Assembly: GCA_024235995.1 (NCBI GenBank)
Contig: JACKLI010000001.1
Span: 2,232,001-2,296,000, forward strand
DNA from: Burkholderiaceae bacterium
GTDB taxonomy: Bacteria > Pseudomonadota > Gammaproteobacteria > Burkholderiales > Burkholderiaceae_C
Length of the DNA stretch: 64,000 bases
Direction of reading: 5' to 3'
Shown here: positions 1-9,578 of the stretch, piece after piece
How the letters are laid out: every line of letters starts with the position of its first letter
How positions within the stretch are numbered: position 1 is the first letter of the stretch
Notes under the pieces: model-generated
What the model saw: only the letters and a program-made list of their open reading frames with translations
What the model was told of the DNA's origin: nothing
Databases searched by the model: none
Made by a program: the position numbers and the translations under genes

Positions 1-3000
1 GGCGCGGCGCGGGAGCATGGCGTCCAGCAGGTCCCAGCTGCGGTTGGGCATCAGCTCCAGCAGCGCCTGGTCGACCGCGGCCAGCGCCACCTCGGCGCCG
101 GCGGCCGGGCTGCCATCGGGGCGGCGGGCGCTGATGGTGACCTGCGCCTTGCCGCGCACCGGGTAGCTGGTCTGGTCGGCCTTGACCTCGACGGCCAGCT
201 GGTGCCCGGCCGCGCCCAGTTTGAGTTCGGCCATGCCCAGGCGGAAGGCGGGCTTGCTCAGGTCCACCAGCGCGGTGGACGGCACGTGGTCCTTGCTGTC
301 CACCCAGAAGGCCTGCCACCACCGGCGCGGGGCCTTGTAGCCCCAGGTGAAGAAGCTGTACCACGGCACCTCGTGCACGCGCCCGCGCAGCGCCAGCACG
401 CTGACGTACACGTTGGGCCCCCAGTCGGGCTCGATCTTGAGCTGCACCGTTGGGCTCTTGCCCGACAGCTCGAGCACCTCGGTGTGCAGGATGCCTTCGC
501 GCTCGACCGCCACCAGGGCGGTGGCGTGGCGAAAGGGCATGCGCACCTGCAGCGTGGCCGTGTCGCCCGGCCGGTAGGTCCTGCGCTCGGCCAGCACGTC
601 CATGCGGTCGTCGTTGCGCCCGCCGAACCACAGCTCGCCCTGGCCGCTGACCCACACCGAGGTGGCGGCAAGAAAGGCGCGGCCCTGCCCGTCGCGCGCG
701 CGGGCCACCAGCTCGATCTCGCCGGGCTGCGTCAGTTTCACGTTGCAGGCCAGCTGGCCGTGGGCGTCGCTGGTGCCGGTGCAGACGGTGCCCAGGTCCT
801 TGGTCTCGGTGTGGCTGTCGTAGGTGTAGAAGCCCCCCACCATGCGCTTGCGGCTGGTCAGGGTGGTGCGGGCGATGGCGCGCACGTCCAGCGGCACGCC
901 GGCCTTGGGCTTGCCCTGCAGGTCGAGCGCCAGCACCTGCACCGGCGCGTCCTGGCGGGCGGCGGCCCAGCCCTCGGCCTTGATGCCGGCCACCACGGCG
1001 GCGGGCCACAGGGTGCGCGTGTCACTCAGGGTCTGCAGCTCGCCGTTGGGGTCGGCGTAGGTGGCCTCCAGCACCAGCTGGCGCGGCGCGGGCGCGGGCG
1101 CGATGGGCTCGACCACCACCTGGCCCAGGCCTTCGCGGCCCAGCGTGGCGGGCAGCTTGTCGGCCACCAGGTGGGTGTCGTTGTCGGGCGCGGCTTCGCC
1201 CTCGCCCTCGGCGGGGCGGGGCGGGCTGAAGCTGAAGGCTTCGTAGTCGGCGTAGGAGGGCGTGAAGCCGCGCGTCAGCGCCGACACGCGCACCGGCAGG
1301 TTGGCGGCCGCGCCGCCGCCCACGTAGCCGATCTGCACCTGCACCGGCAGGCGCGTGGCGGCCACCAGCGGCGCGTCGTCGGCCGGGCCTACGCGCCCCT
1401 GCATGAGGGGCAGGCGAAATTCCTCGACGCGAAAGCTCCCGCTGTCGATCGATGGGCCGTCGTCGTCCGCGCCGCGCAGGCTGATGGCGTACACGCCCAG
1501 CTTGGCCGCCTGCGGAATGGCGAACGTGCTTTCGGCGCTGCGTCCGCCGGTGGCCGTCTGGCGCCAGGCCAGCGGCTGGGTGTACTCCTGCCCGCTGCCC
1601 AGGTGGGTGATGACCAGGCGCGCCGGGTCCTGCTTGGGCAAGCCGAAGCCGGCCTGGGTTTCGGTGCGGATCAGGTGCTTCATCGACACCGTCTCGCCGG
1701 CGCGCAGCAGGCTGCGGTCCAGCACGGTGTGGGCGCGCAGGTCGGGTGTGGGCTGCTGGCTGGTGGGTACGTTGAAGCGCCAGGGCTCGATGCCGCGCTG
1801 CCACGACGACCAGGTGAAGGCCATGTCGGCCACGCCGTGGTTGGGCGCCCGGGCGCTGACGAACCAGGCCTGCTGGAAGTCGCCCAGCCAGTCGCCGTCG
1901 CGGGCGCAGCTGGGCGGGTTGGCGGGCACATCCTTGAAACGCGCCAGGCCCTGCGCGTCGGTCGTGGCCTGGGCGACGGGCTTGCCGTGGCAGTCGCTGA
2001 CCTGCACCGCGGCGCCCGCCACCGGCCGGCCCTGGTCCAGCGTGGTGACCCAGGCCAGGGCGTTTTCGCGCCCCAGCTTGAAGTGCACCGCCAGGTTGGT
2101 CACCAGCACCGCGCTGCGCACCACCATGGCGCGCCGGGCGCCGTAGGCCGCATCGAGCAGGGACTGGCCCAGCAGCGGCGAGCTGACTTCGAGCACGTGA
2201 AAGCCCGGCGCCAGCGGCACGCCGATGACTTCGAACGGGCGCTCGCCGGTCTTGGGCGCGTCGGGCAGGGCGATGTCGCGCACGCCCGCCTGGCCGGCCA
2301 GCAGCGACACGGTGCGCGATTCCACGCTGTCCTGGGTGGCGTCGCCCACCGGCGGGGGCAGCGGGCCCTTGACGTCGCGCGCCGCCTGCTCGCGCGGCAC
2401 CAGCGCGTTGTCGTAGCGCTGCACGCGGGTGAACCAGGCGATGATGTCGGCGTCGGTTTTGGGCTGCAAATCGTCCAGCTTCAGGTCGCGGGCCTGCAGG
2501 CCGGGCTCGACGCGGCGCAGCGTCAGCGGCATCAGCGCCGGGCCGTCCGGGCCTTCGGCGAAGCGTTCGACGATGCCGAAGGGCGCGGCGGCGAACTTGG
2601 CCAGCGGCGGCATGGGGCCGGTGTCGATCTTCAGCGGAAAACTGCCGGCGTTGGCCAGCGGCCGGCCGCTGGCGTCCTTCAGGTCGGCCGGCAGGCTGAG
2701 GCTGAGCGCCGCGCGCTCGGGAAAGGGGCCGTCGAAACGCAGGCGATCGAGCAGCTCGTCGCCCGCGCCGTCCTCGGCCCCCTGCGGCGCGAACTCGGTC
2801 TTGTCCGAGCGCAGCCGCACGGCGCCCAGCAGCTTGCGGGCCACCGGCGCGCTGAACGTCAGCTCGATCGGGCGGATCGGCATGCACGCGGCCTGGGCGT
2901 TTTCGCGCTCGCAGCGGGTGCTGGCCGTGAAGGGCTCGCGCACCTTGTAGGCAAAGCGGCGCTCCACCCGGTTGGCCACGCCGCTGGGCGTGGCCACGCC

Positions 3001-3684
3001 CGGGCCATAGACCAGCTGCACGCGCGTGGCGGGCGTCAGGCGCCGGTTGCACGCCAGGGTGAGGTAGTGCTGCGGCGCCGCCTGCGCGGCCTTGTCCAGG
3101 TCGAGCGCCTTCAGGATGGCGGCGCGCGCCTCGCCCTCGATCAGCCGCACCGGCACGCGCTCGCCCAGGCCGTCGGCCACGCAGGCGATGTGGGCCCGCG
3201 CGCTCTCGGGCGTGGCCGCGCCGTTCAGCCGCAGCACGAAGGTCTGCTCTTCCTCGATCGGCTGGTAGGTGTCGGGCCAGATGCGCTGCACGAATGGTCC
3301 GCCGGTATTGAATCGATAGCTGCTTGCGCCCGTCAATGCTTCCCCGGACGGCGATTTGAATCCTGGAACGGCGCTCAGCTCGCAGTGCACACCGGGCGGC
3401 AGGTCGGCGGCGAAGTCGTACACCCACTGGCGCGCGCCGACCCAGCGGCCCTGGCCGCGCGCGGCATTGGCGTCGTCGCAGCGGACGGTCAGCGGGGCAG
3501 CGACCTGGGCGTCGCCGAAGCGCACCGCGTCGTGGTCGAACTTGACCGACACCTGGCGCACGCGCGCCACCTCGCCCTGGGGGCTGAGGGCGCTGATGGT
3601 GAGGGCCTGCGCGGGCAGCGCCAGCAGGCACGCGGACCAGGCAAGCCCGCGGACGAGGCGGTGGACGGTGGCAATCAGGTGCAT
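1..3684 (-). CDS. Alpha-2-macroglobulin-like periplasmic protein (3' end beyond window)
   Basis: Large bacterial alpha-2-macroglobulin (YfaS/YfhM-like) protein, thought to trap proteases in the periplasm. The ATG at 3684 opens a signal peptide (MHLIATVHRLVRGLAWSACL, then a cut after ALPAQA). The frame then stays open for about 1,228 codons to the window edge. Beta-rich macroglobulin domains follow, and near residue 1,210 there is the family motif VALAAVDQALLEL that starts the A2M core domain. A thioester motif, if present, would lie outside the window, so the thioester or non-thioester class cannot be decided. Codons for about residues 107-126 (GFKSPSGEALTGASSYRFNT) coincide with a family A repeat. 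The large palindrome at 3731-4418 lies upstream. The long plus-strand frames here are GC-rich shadows. Confidence 0.9.
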   Translation of the reverse strand, partial: MHLIATVHRLVRGLAWSACLLALPAQALTISALSPQGEVARVRQVSVKFDHDAVRFGDAQVAAPLTVRCDDANAARGQGRWVGARQWVYDFAADLPPGVHCELSAVPGFKSPSGEALTGASSYRFNTGGPFVQRIWPDTYQPIEEEQTFVLRLNGAATPESARAHIACVADGLGERVPVRLIEGEARAAILKALDLDKAAQAAPQHYLTLACNRRLTPATRVQLVYGPGVATPSGVANRVERRFAYKVREPFTASTRCERENAQAACMPIRPIELTFSAPVARKLLGAVRLRSDKTEFAPQGAEDGAGDELLDRLRFDGPFPERAALSLSLPADLKDASGRPLANAGSFPLKIDTGPMPPLAKFAAAPFGIVERFAEGPDGPALMPLTLRRVEPGLQARDLKLDDLQPKTDADIIAWFTRVQRYDNALVPREQAARDVKGPLPPPVGDATQDSVESRTVSLLAGQAGVRDIALPDAPKTGERPFEVIGVPLAPGFHVLEVSSPLLGQSLLDAAYGARRAMVVRSAVLVTNLAVHFKLGRENALAWVTTLDQGRPVAGAAVQVSDCHGKPVAQATTDAQGLARFKDVPANPPSCARDGDWLGDFQQAWFVSARAPNHGVADMAFTWSSWQRGIEPWRFNVPTSQQPTPDLRAHTVLDRSLLRAGETVSMKHLIRTETQAGFGLPKQDPARLVITHLGSGQEYTQPLAWRQTATGGRSAESTFAIPQAAKLGVYAISLRGADDDGPSIDSGSFRVEEFRLPLMQGRVGPADDAPLVAATRLPVQVQIGYVGGGAAANLPVRVSALTRGFTPSYADYEAFSFSPPRPAEGEGEAAPDNDTHLVADKLPATLGREGLGQVVVEPIAPAPAPRQLVLEATYADPNGELQTLSDTRTLWPAAVVAGIKAEGWAAARQDAPVQVLALDLQGKPKAGVPLDVRAIARTTLTSRKRMVGGFYTYDSHTETKDLGTVCTGTSDAHGQLACNVKLTQPGEIELVARARDGQGRAFLAATSVWVSGQGELWFGGRNDDRMDVLAERRTYRPGDTATLQVRMPFRHATALVAVEREGILHTEVLELSGKSPTVQLKIEPDWGPNVYVSVLALRGRVHEVPWYSFFTWGYKAPRRWWQAFWVDSKDHVPSTALVDLSKPAFRLGMAELKLGAAGHQLAVEVKADQTSYPVRGKAQVTISARRPDGSPAAGAEVALAAVDQALLELMPNRSWDLLDAMLPRRA
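3304..3366 (-). repeat. Family A repeat inside the macroglobulin gene
   Basis: Read on the minus strand this is ATTCAAATCGCCGTCC, a spacer, then GCGCAAGCAGCTATCGATTC, matching the intergenic copies at 14820 and 25761. It lies in the coding sense and is read as GASSY around the AGCTAT core. The frame is uninterrupted. Confidence 0.75.
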
Positions 3685-3730
3685 GAGCCCAGCATAGCGC
3701 AGCCTCTGCGCGAGACAGACCTTATGGAGT

Positions 3731-4418
3731 TGCTCCCTCGCCCCTCTGGGGAGAGGGTTGGGGTGAGGGGCTTGGGCGTTGGATAGGTTGTCGTCGTTTG
3801 TTTCTCAGCTGACTCTGGATGCATCGGCTGGCCGGGATGTGCGCCCGGCAGCGCACTCACTTTCTTTTGCGTCGCCAAAAGAAAGTAAGCAAAGAAAAGG
3901 CGACCCCACTGGCCGTGTCCCTTCGCTTCGCTGCGGGCAACCTGCGATGCTCGGGCGCGGGGCGGTGCTGCGGAACTCGCTGCGCGCTGACGCGCTTCGC
4001 TCAGACAACCGCAGCAAGTCAGAGCACGAAGCATGGGCATGCTGCGCTGCCCATGCCCGCCCCACGCCCTGCGCTTCTCGGCACGGCCAGAGGGGTGGAC
4101 GAATCCAATACAGGCCATCGCTGCGCTCGGCCTCGGGTGGGGCCGAGCGCAGCGATGGCCCGTATGGTTTTCAACCCCCTGTGGCTGCGCCTGCGGTGCA
4201 GGTTTGCCCCGAAGCGCAGCGCAGGGGTCGCAGACTTGGGGTCGCCTTTCTTTGGTTCCTTTCTTTGGCGAGACAAAGAAAGGGACTGCGCCGCCGGGCG
4301 CACATCCCGGCCAGCCGATGCATCCAGCGTCAACAGCCGAACAAACGACGATAGCCCATCCAACGCCCAAGCCCCTCACCCCAGCCCTCTCCCCAAAGGG
4401 GCGAGGGAGCGAACCCCG
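3731..4418. repeat. Large imperfect palindrome (about 690 bp)
   Basis: The left arm (about 3731-3905) and the right arm (about 4240-4418) are inverted copies of each other. Both hold, in mirrored order, a family B motif (CCCTCGCCCCTCTGGGGAG on the left), GGGGCTTGGGCGTTGGAT, TCGTCGTTTGTT, GGATGCATCGGCTGGCCGG and a poly(TTTC/AAAG) tract. Each arm also has its own small hairpin: 3861-3869 with 3876-3884, and 4258-4267 with 4274-4283. It fills the 759-bp gap between the macroglobulin gene and argH. Several ORFs cross it in all frames, but none has recognisable protein content, and I call none of them genes. Confidence 0.8.
4113..4160. repeat. Perfect 20-bp inverted repeat near the centre of the large palindrome
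   Basis: GGCCATCGCTGCGCTCGGCC at 4113-4132 pairs exactly with 4141-4160 across an 8-nt loop. A second hairpin (GCATGGGCA/TGCCCATGC) sits just to the left at about 4031-4056. Such a structure could block transcription in both directions or be a recombination or packaging-type signal; the sequence does not decide. Confidence 0.85.
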
Positions 4419-4443
4419 GGCCGCGGTGGTTTATGGGCTTACC

Positions 4444-5892
<1,449 letters not shown>

Positions 5893-5975
5893 GGCAGGTG
5901 GGCAATGGGGGGAGGGCCGCGCCCGGCGCGGCATGAACGGCAGGCGCCGCCCGACGAATGGCATGGCGCGCGCTC

Positions 5976-5981
5976 TACACT
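5976..5981 (+). promoter_or_regulatory. -10-like hexamer upstream of algZ
   Basis: TACACT ends 10 nt before the algZ ATG. There is no clear -35 box, and no Shine-Dalgarno sequence fits between the two, so the transcript would have a very short leader. Weak evidence only. Confidence 0.25.
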
Positions 5982-5991
5982 GGGCGGGCCC

Positions 5992-7047
5992 ATGAAGGAT
6001 TCGCAAATTCTATCGACCCTGAGCGAGCGCTGGCTGCCGCCGGCGCCGCCGCCGCCCGCGCCGGTGCTGGTGTTCGACGCCTGCGAGGTGGGCGTGATCC
6101 TGCGCGCGGTGCTGTACGTGGAGGCCGTGCTGGCGGTGGCGCTGATGTACGGCGCAGCCTCGCTGGCGGGCTGGCTGGGCAGCGTGGCGGTGGTGACGGG
6201 CGCGGCGCTGCCGGCCACCCTGCTGTGGCTGGTGATCGGCTGCGCGCTCAAGCGCCCGCTGGCGCGCCTGAAGCCGGTGGCGCAGTGGAGCGCCGGCGTG
6301 GCGCTGGGTGCTTTGGGCGGCCTGTATGCGGCGGGCACCCTGGCGCTGACGGGCCTGAGCACGCAGCCCGCCTGGCTGGCCAGCGCCTGCACCGGGGCGC
6401 TGCTGGCCGCGGGCCTGGTGGCGGGGCTGACGTGGCGCGCGCGCGGGCGCATGCCGGCGGCCACCACGGCGCGGCTGGCCGAGCTGCAGGCGCGCATCCG
6501 GCCGCACTTTCTGTTCAACGCGCTCAACTCGGCCATGGCCCTGGTGCGCGAGGAGCCGGCCCAGGCCGAGGAGGTGCTGGCCGACCTGGCCGATTTGTTC
6601 CGGCACGCGCTGGCCGACCAGCACGGCGCCTCCAGCGTGGCGCAGGAGATCGAGCTGGCGCGCCGCTACCTGGCCATCGAGCAGGTGCGCTTTGGCGAGC
6701 GCCTGCGCGTGGAATGGGCGCTGGACCCGCGCGTGGGCGCGGCGCAGCTGCCGCCGCTGATCCTGCAGCCGCTGGTGGAAAACGCCGTCATCCACGGCGT
6801 GGAGCCCAGCGCCCAGGGCGCGCGCCTGCGCATCTCCACCCAGCAGCGTGGCGCCATGGCGCTGATCAAGATCACCAACACCGTGCCGGCCGGGCAGGGC
6901 GAGGCCGGCCACGGCATCGCGCTGGTCAACGTGCGCGACCGGCTGCGGCTGCTGCACGATCTGCAGGGCAGCTTTCGCACCGCGCTGGTGGATGGCGTGT
7001 ACCAGGCGCGCATCGAGATCCCCATGCCGCGCGGGGACGCCGGATGA
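5992..7047 (+). CDS. algZ: AlgZ/LytS-type membrane histidine kinase
   Basis: Sensor kinase of the LytS/YehU type, 351 aa. Several hydrophobic segments fill about residues 35-155 (for example LAVALMYGAASLAGWLGSVA). The His_kinase domain carries the phospho-acceptor box RIRPHFLFNALNS near residue 175, and a GHL-type ATPase domain follows (LILQPLVENAVIHG, then GHGIALVNVRDRL). The start is the ATG at 5992, the only one giving the intact membrane domain. The stop overlaps the algR start (ATGA), so the two are translationally coupled. In Pseudomonas the ortholog (AlgZ/FimS) controls alginate and type IV pili; the regulon here is unknown. Confidence 0.9.
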   Translation: MKDSQILSTLSERWLPPAPPPPAPVLVFDACEVGVILRAVLYVEAVLAVALMYGAASLAGWLGSVAVVTGAALPATLLWLVIGCALKRPLARLKPVAQWSAGVALGALGGLYAAGTLALTGLSTQPAWLASACTGALLAAGLVAGLTWRARGRMPAATTARLAELQARIRPHFLFNALNSAMALVREEPAQAEEVLADLADLFRHALADQHGASSVAQEIELARRYLAIEQVRFGERLRVEWALDPRVGAAQLPPLILQPLVENAVIHGVEPSAQGARLRISTQQRGAMALIKITNTVPAGQGEAGHGIALVNVRDRLRLLHDLQGSFRTALVDGVYQARIEIPMPRGDAG

Positions 7048-7784
7048 CGCTGCGCGTGCTGATCGTCGACGACGAGCCGCTGGCGCGCGCGCGCCTGCGC
7101 AGCCTGCTGGGCGATTGCCGCGCGCCGGCCGCGCAGGTGGCGGGCGAGGCCGCCAACGCGGCCGACGCCATGGCGCAGCTGGCGCACCAGCGCTTCGATG
7201 TGGCGCTGCTGGACATCCACCTGCCCGGCGCCGACGGCATGCAGCTGGCCCAGGCGCTGCGCGCGCTGGCCGAGCCGCCGGCGGTGGTGTTCGTCACCGC
7301 GCACACCGAATACGCCGTGCGTGCCTTCGAGATCGAGGCGCTGGACTACCTGACCAAGCCGGTGCGGCTGGAGCGCCTGCAGGCGGCACTGCAAAAAGCA
7401 GAGCGTTTGACGCAAGCAGAACGCGGACCAGAGGCCGATTCGACTGTGGAAAGCCTGCTGATCTCCGAGCGCGGCCGCACCCTGCGCGTGCCGCTGGCCG
7501 AGGTGCTGTACCTGCGTGCCGAGCTCAAGTACGTCACCGTGCGCACGGCCAGCGCCAGCCACCTGCTCGATGGCAGCCTGAGCCAGCTGGAGGAACGCTG
7601 GGGCGAGCGCTTCGTGCGCATCCACCGCAACGCGCTGGTGGCGCGCGCCGCCATGCGCGCGCTGGTGCGCCACGTGGACGCGGACGAGGGCGAAGGCTGG
7701 GCCGTGCAGCTGGCGGGGGTGGACGAGGCGCTGGCCGTGTCGCGCCGCCAACTGGCGGCGGTGCGCGCGGCGCTGGGGCAATAA
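7044..7784 (+). CDS. algR: AlgR/LytR-family response regulator
   Basis: Two-component regulator, 246 aa. The receiver domain has the acidic pair in VLIVDDEPLARARL, the phospho-acceptor Asp in VALLDIHLPGADG (about residue 54) and the Lys in YLTKPV. A C-terminal LytTR DNA-binding domain follows (about 145-244; ERFVRIHRNALVAR). The linker (about residues 116-135, KAERLTQAERGPEADST) is compositionally different and may contain a decayed family A repeat. It is co-transcribed with algZ (4-nt overlap) and lies just upstream of hemC, as in pseudomonads. Confidence 0.93.
   Translation: MTLRVLIVDDEPLARARLRSLLGDCRAPAAQVAGEAANAADAMAQLAHQRFDVALLDIHLPGADGMQLAQALRALAEPPAVVFVTAHTEYAVRAFEIEALDYLTKPVRLERLQAALQKAERLTQAERGPEADSTVESLLISERGRTLRVPLAEVLYLRAELKYVTVRTASASHLLDGSLSQLEERWGERFVRIHRNALVARAAMRALVRHVDADEGEGWAVQLAGVDEALAVSRRQLAAVRAALGQ
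7391..7443 (-). repeat. Possible degenerate family A repeat in the algR linker
   Basis: On the minus strand GAATCGGCCTCTGGTCCGCG closely matches the 5' half-site of family A. The 3' half-site is only loosely recognisable. The segment codes for the flexible linker between receiver and LytTR domains. Tentative. Confidence 0.35.
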
Positions 7785-7825
7785 GGTGACATGGAGGGTG
7801 GCGCGGTAGGGCGGCGTGGCTCCTG

Positions 7826-7831
7826 TAGCAT
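7826..7831 (+). promoter_or_regulatory. -10-like hexamer 7 nt before the hemC ATG
   Basis: TAGCAT is followed by 7 nt and then ATG at 7839, the spacing of a leaderless transcript. No Shine-Dalgarno sequence precedes hemC. No good -35 box is seen. Confidence 0.3.
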
Positions 7832-7838
7832 CGGCGCC

Positions 7839-8744
7839 ATGTCGATCCACATCACCGTCGCCACCCGCGAAAGCCGCCTGGCCCTGTGGCAGGCCGAACA
7901 CGTCAAGGCGCTGCTGGAGCAGCGCGGCCACCCGGTCACCCTGCTGGGCATGACCACGCGCGGCGACCAGATCCTGGACCGCAGCCTGTCCAAGGTGGGC
8001 GGCAAGGGCCTGTTCGTCAAGGAGCTCGAAACCGCGCTGGAGGAGGGCCGCGCCGACATCGCCGTGCACTCGCTCAAGGACGTGCCGATGGATCTGCCGC
8101 CCGGCTTCGAGCTGGCCTGCGTGATGGCGCGCGAAGACCCGCGCGACGCCTGGGTGTCGCCCCACCATGCGCGGCTGGAGGATTTGCCCCAGGGCGCGGT
8201 GGTCGGCACCTCCAGCCTGCGGCGCACCGTGCTGCTGCGCGCGCTGCGGCCCGACCTGCGCATCGAGCCCCTGCGCGGCAACCTGGACACGCGCCTGCGC
8301 AAGCTGGACGAGGGCCAGTATGCCGGCATCGTGCTGGCGGCCGCGGGTCTCAAGCGCCTGGGCCTGGCCGCGCGCATCCGCCACGTGTTTGACACCGAAC
8401 AGATGCTGCCGGCGGCCGGGCAGGGCGCCCTGGGCATCGAGACGCGCGCCGGCCGCGCCGAGCTGGCGCAGGCGCTGGCGCCGCTGGCCGACGCTGCCAC
8501 CACCCTGTGCACCGCCGCCGAGCGCGCCGTCAGCCGCGCCATGGGCGGCAGCTGCTCGATGCCGCTGGCGGCGCACGCCACGCTGGACGGCGCGCAGATG
8601 CTGCTGCGCGCCGCCTGGGGCGACCCCGAAGGCGCGCCCGGCCTGGTGCGTGCCAGCGAGCGCGCCGAAGTCCGCACGCCCGGGCAGGCCGACGCCCTGG
8701 GCCAGCGCGTGGCCGCCGCGCTGCGCGCCGGCGGCGCGCATTAG
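7839..8744 (+). CDS. hemC: Porphobilinogen deaminase (hydroxymethylbilane synthase)
   Basis: Joins four porphobilinogens into hydroxymethylbilane in tetrapyrrole synthesis. At 301 aa it has SKVGGKGLFVKELE, the HSLKDVPMDLP motif with the catalytic Asp, Arg-rich substrate-binding segments (TSSLRRTVLLRAL, LRGNLDTRLRKLD) and the dipyrromethane-cofactor Cys in MGGSCSMPLAAHA (about residue 243). The ATG at 7839 (MSIHITVATRES) is the family start. An upstream in-frame ATG at 7791 would add 16 residues without similarity. hemD follows 21 bp downstream. Confidence 0.97.
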   Translation: MSIHITVATRESRLALWQAEHVKALLEQRGHPVTLLGMTTRGDQILDRSLSKVGGKGLFVKELETALEEGRADIAVHSLKDVPMDLPPGFELACVMAREDPRDAWVSPHHARLEDLPQGAVVGTSSLRRTVLLRALRPDLRIEPLRGNLDTRLRKLDEGQYAGIVLAAAGLKRLGLAARIRHVFDTEQMLPAAGQGALGIETRAGRAELAQALAPLADAATTLCTAAERAVSRAMGGSCSMPLAAHATLDGAQMLLRAAWGDPEGAPGLVRASERAEVRTPGQADALGQRVAAALRAGGAH

Positions 8745-8765
8745 TCTGAGCGCGAGCTCGCCGCC

Positions 8766-9578
8766 ATGCCCGTCCCGCGCGTGCTCGTCACCCGCCCGGC
8801 GCACGACGCGGCCGCCTGGGTGCAGCGCCTGACCGAGCACGGCATTGCCGCCGAGGCCCTGCCGCTGATCGAGATCACGCCCGAGCCCCCGACTGGCGCG
8901 CTGGCCCAGGCCCGCCAGCGCCTGGGCGACTACGCCGCCGTCATGTTCGTCAGCGGCAACGCCGTCACCGCTTTATTGGGGTCAGATCCCGATTTTTTTG
9001 AATGGAATCGGCCTCTGGCCGGCATCGGATCAGCGCAAGCAGCTATTGAAACAAGAGCATGGTCGCCCGGTCCCGGCACCACGCAGGCCCTGATCCGCGC
9101 GGGCTGGCCGCCGGCGCGCATCGACCAGCCGGCGCCGGATGCTGCCCAGTTCGACTCCGAGGCCCTGTGGGCCCAGGTGGCGCCCCAGGTGCGCGCCGGC
9201 CTGCGCGTGCTGATCGTGCGCGGGGGCGACGCCGCCGGCTACCTGGCCGGGCGCGACTGGCTGGCCCGGCGGCTGCAGCAGGCCGGGGCGCAGGTGGACC
9301 AGGTGCTGGCCTACCGCCGCGCGGCGCCGGTGCTGGCGCCGACCGCGCGGGCGCGTGCGCTGGCCGCGGCGGCCGACGGCACGCTGTGGCTGTTCAGCAG
9401 CTCCGAGGCCATCGCCAACCTGCGCCAGTGCCTGCCCGCCGCCGACTGGCGCGGCGCGCGCGCGCTGGCCACGCACCCGCGCATCGCGCAGGCCGCGCGG
9501 GACGCCGGCTTCGGCACGGTGCACGACACCCGCCCGGCGCTGGCCGACGTGGTGGCGTCGATAGAATCGCTGGCATGA
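8766..9578 (+). CDS. hemD: Uroporphyrinogen-III synthase with repeat-derived insert
   Basis: Cyclises hydroxymethylbilane to uroporphyrinogen III. The 270-aa protein begins VLVTRPAHDAAAWVQRL and keeps the GPGTTQALIRAG and LWLFSSSEAIANL motifs of the family. Between the conserved VMFVSGNAV and GPGT motifs lies an extra stretch (about residues 72-98, including DFFEWNRPLAGIGSAQAAIE) encoded by a family A repeat at 8992-9058. The frame is intact, so the insert is translated. The C-terminus overlaps hemX by ATGA. Confidence 0.93.
   Translation: MPVPRVLVTRPAHDAAAWVQRLTEHGIAAEALPLIEITPEPPTGALAQARQRLGDYAAVMFVSGNAVTALLGSDPDFFEWNRPLAGIGSAQAAIETRAWSPGPGTTQALIRAGWPPARIDQPAPDAAQFDSEALWAQVAPQVRAGLRVLIVRGGDAAGYLAGRDWLARRLQQAGAQVDQVLAYRRAAPVLAPTARARALAAAADGTLWLFSSSEAIANLRQCLPAADWRGARALATHPRIAQAARDAGFGTVHDTRPALADVVASIESLA
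8992..9058 (+). repeat. Family A repeat inside hemD
   Basis: GGAATCGGCCTCTGGCCGGC (9004-9023) and GCGCAAGCAGCTATTGAAAC (9033-9052) are near-consensus half-sites in the coding sense. CGGCC-TCT-GGCCG forms a small hairpin. It is read as AQAAIE, the same phase as the second copy in tex. A short GGGGTCAGATC motif (8978-8988) precedes it. Confidence 0.85.
9562..9567 (+). promoter_or_regulatory. -10-like hexamer 7 nt before the hemX ATG
   Basis: TAGAAT followed by 7 nt and ATG repeats the arrangement seen before hemC. It lies inside the end of hemD. No -35 box is evident, and translational coupling to hemD is an alternative. Confidence 0.25.

Noticed and set aside
202..3786. A 1,194-codon open frame on the plus strand opposite the macroglobulin gene
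   Set aside because: Composition is His/Gly/Ala-rich shadow sequence without domains. The opposite strand encodes a signal peptide and macroglobulin motifs.
3675..4379. Overlapping open frames in all directions across the large palindrome
   Set aside because: They arise from inverted repeat sequence. No family features, and mirrored frames give the same peptides on both strands.
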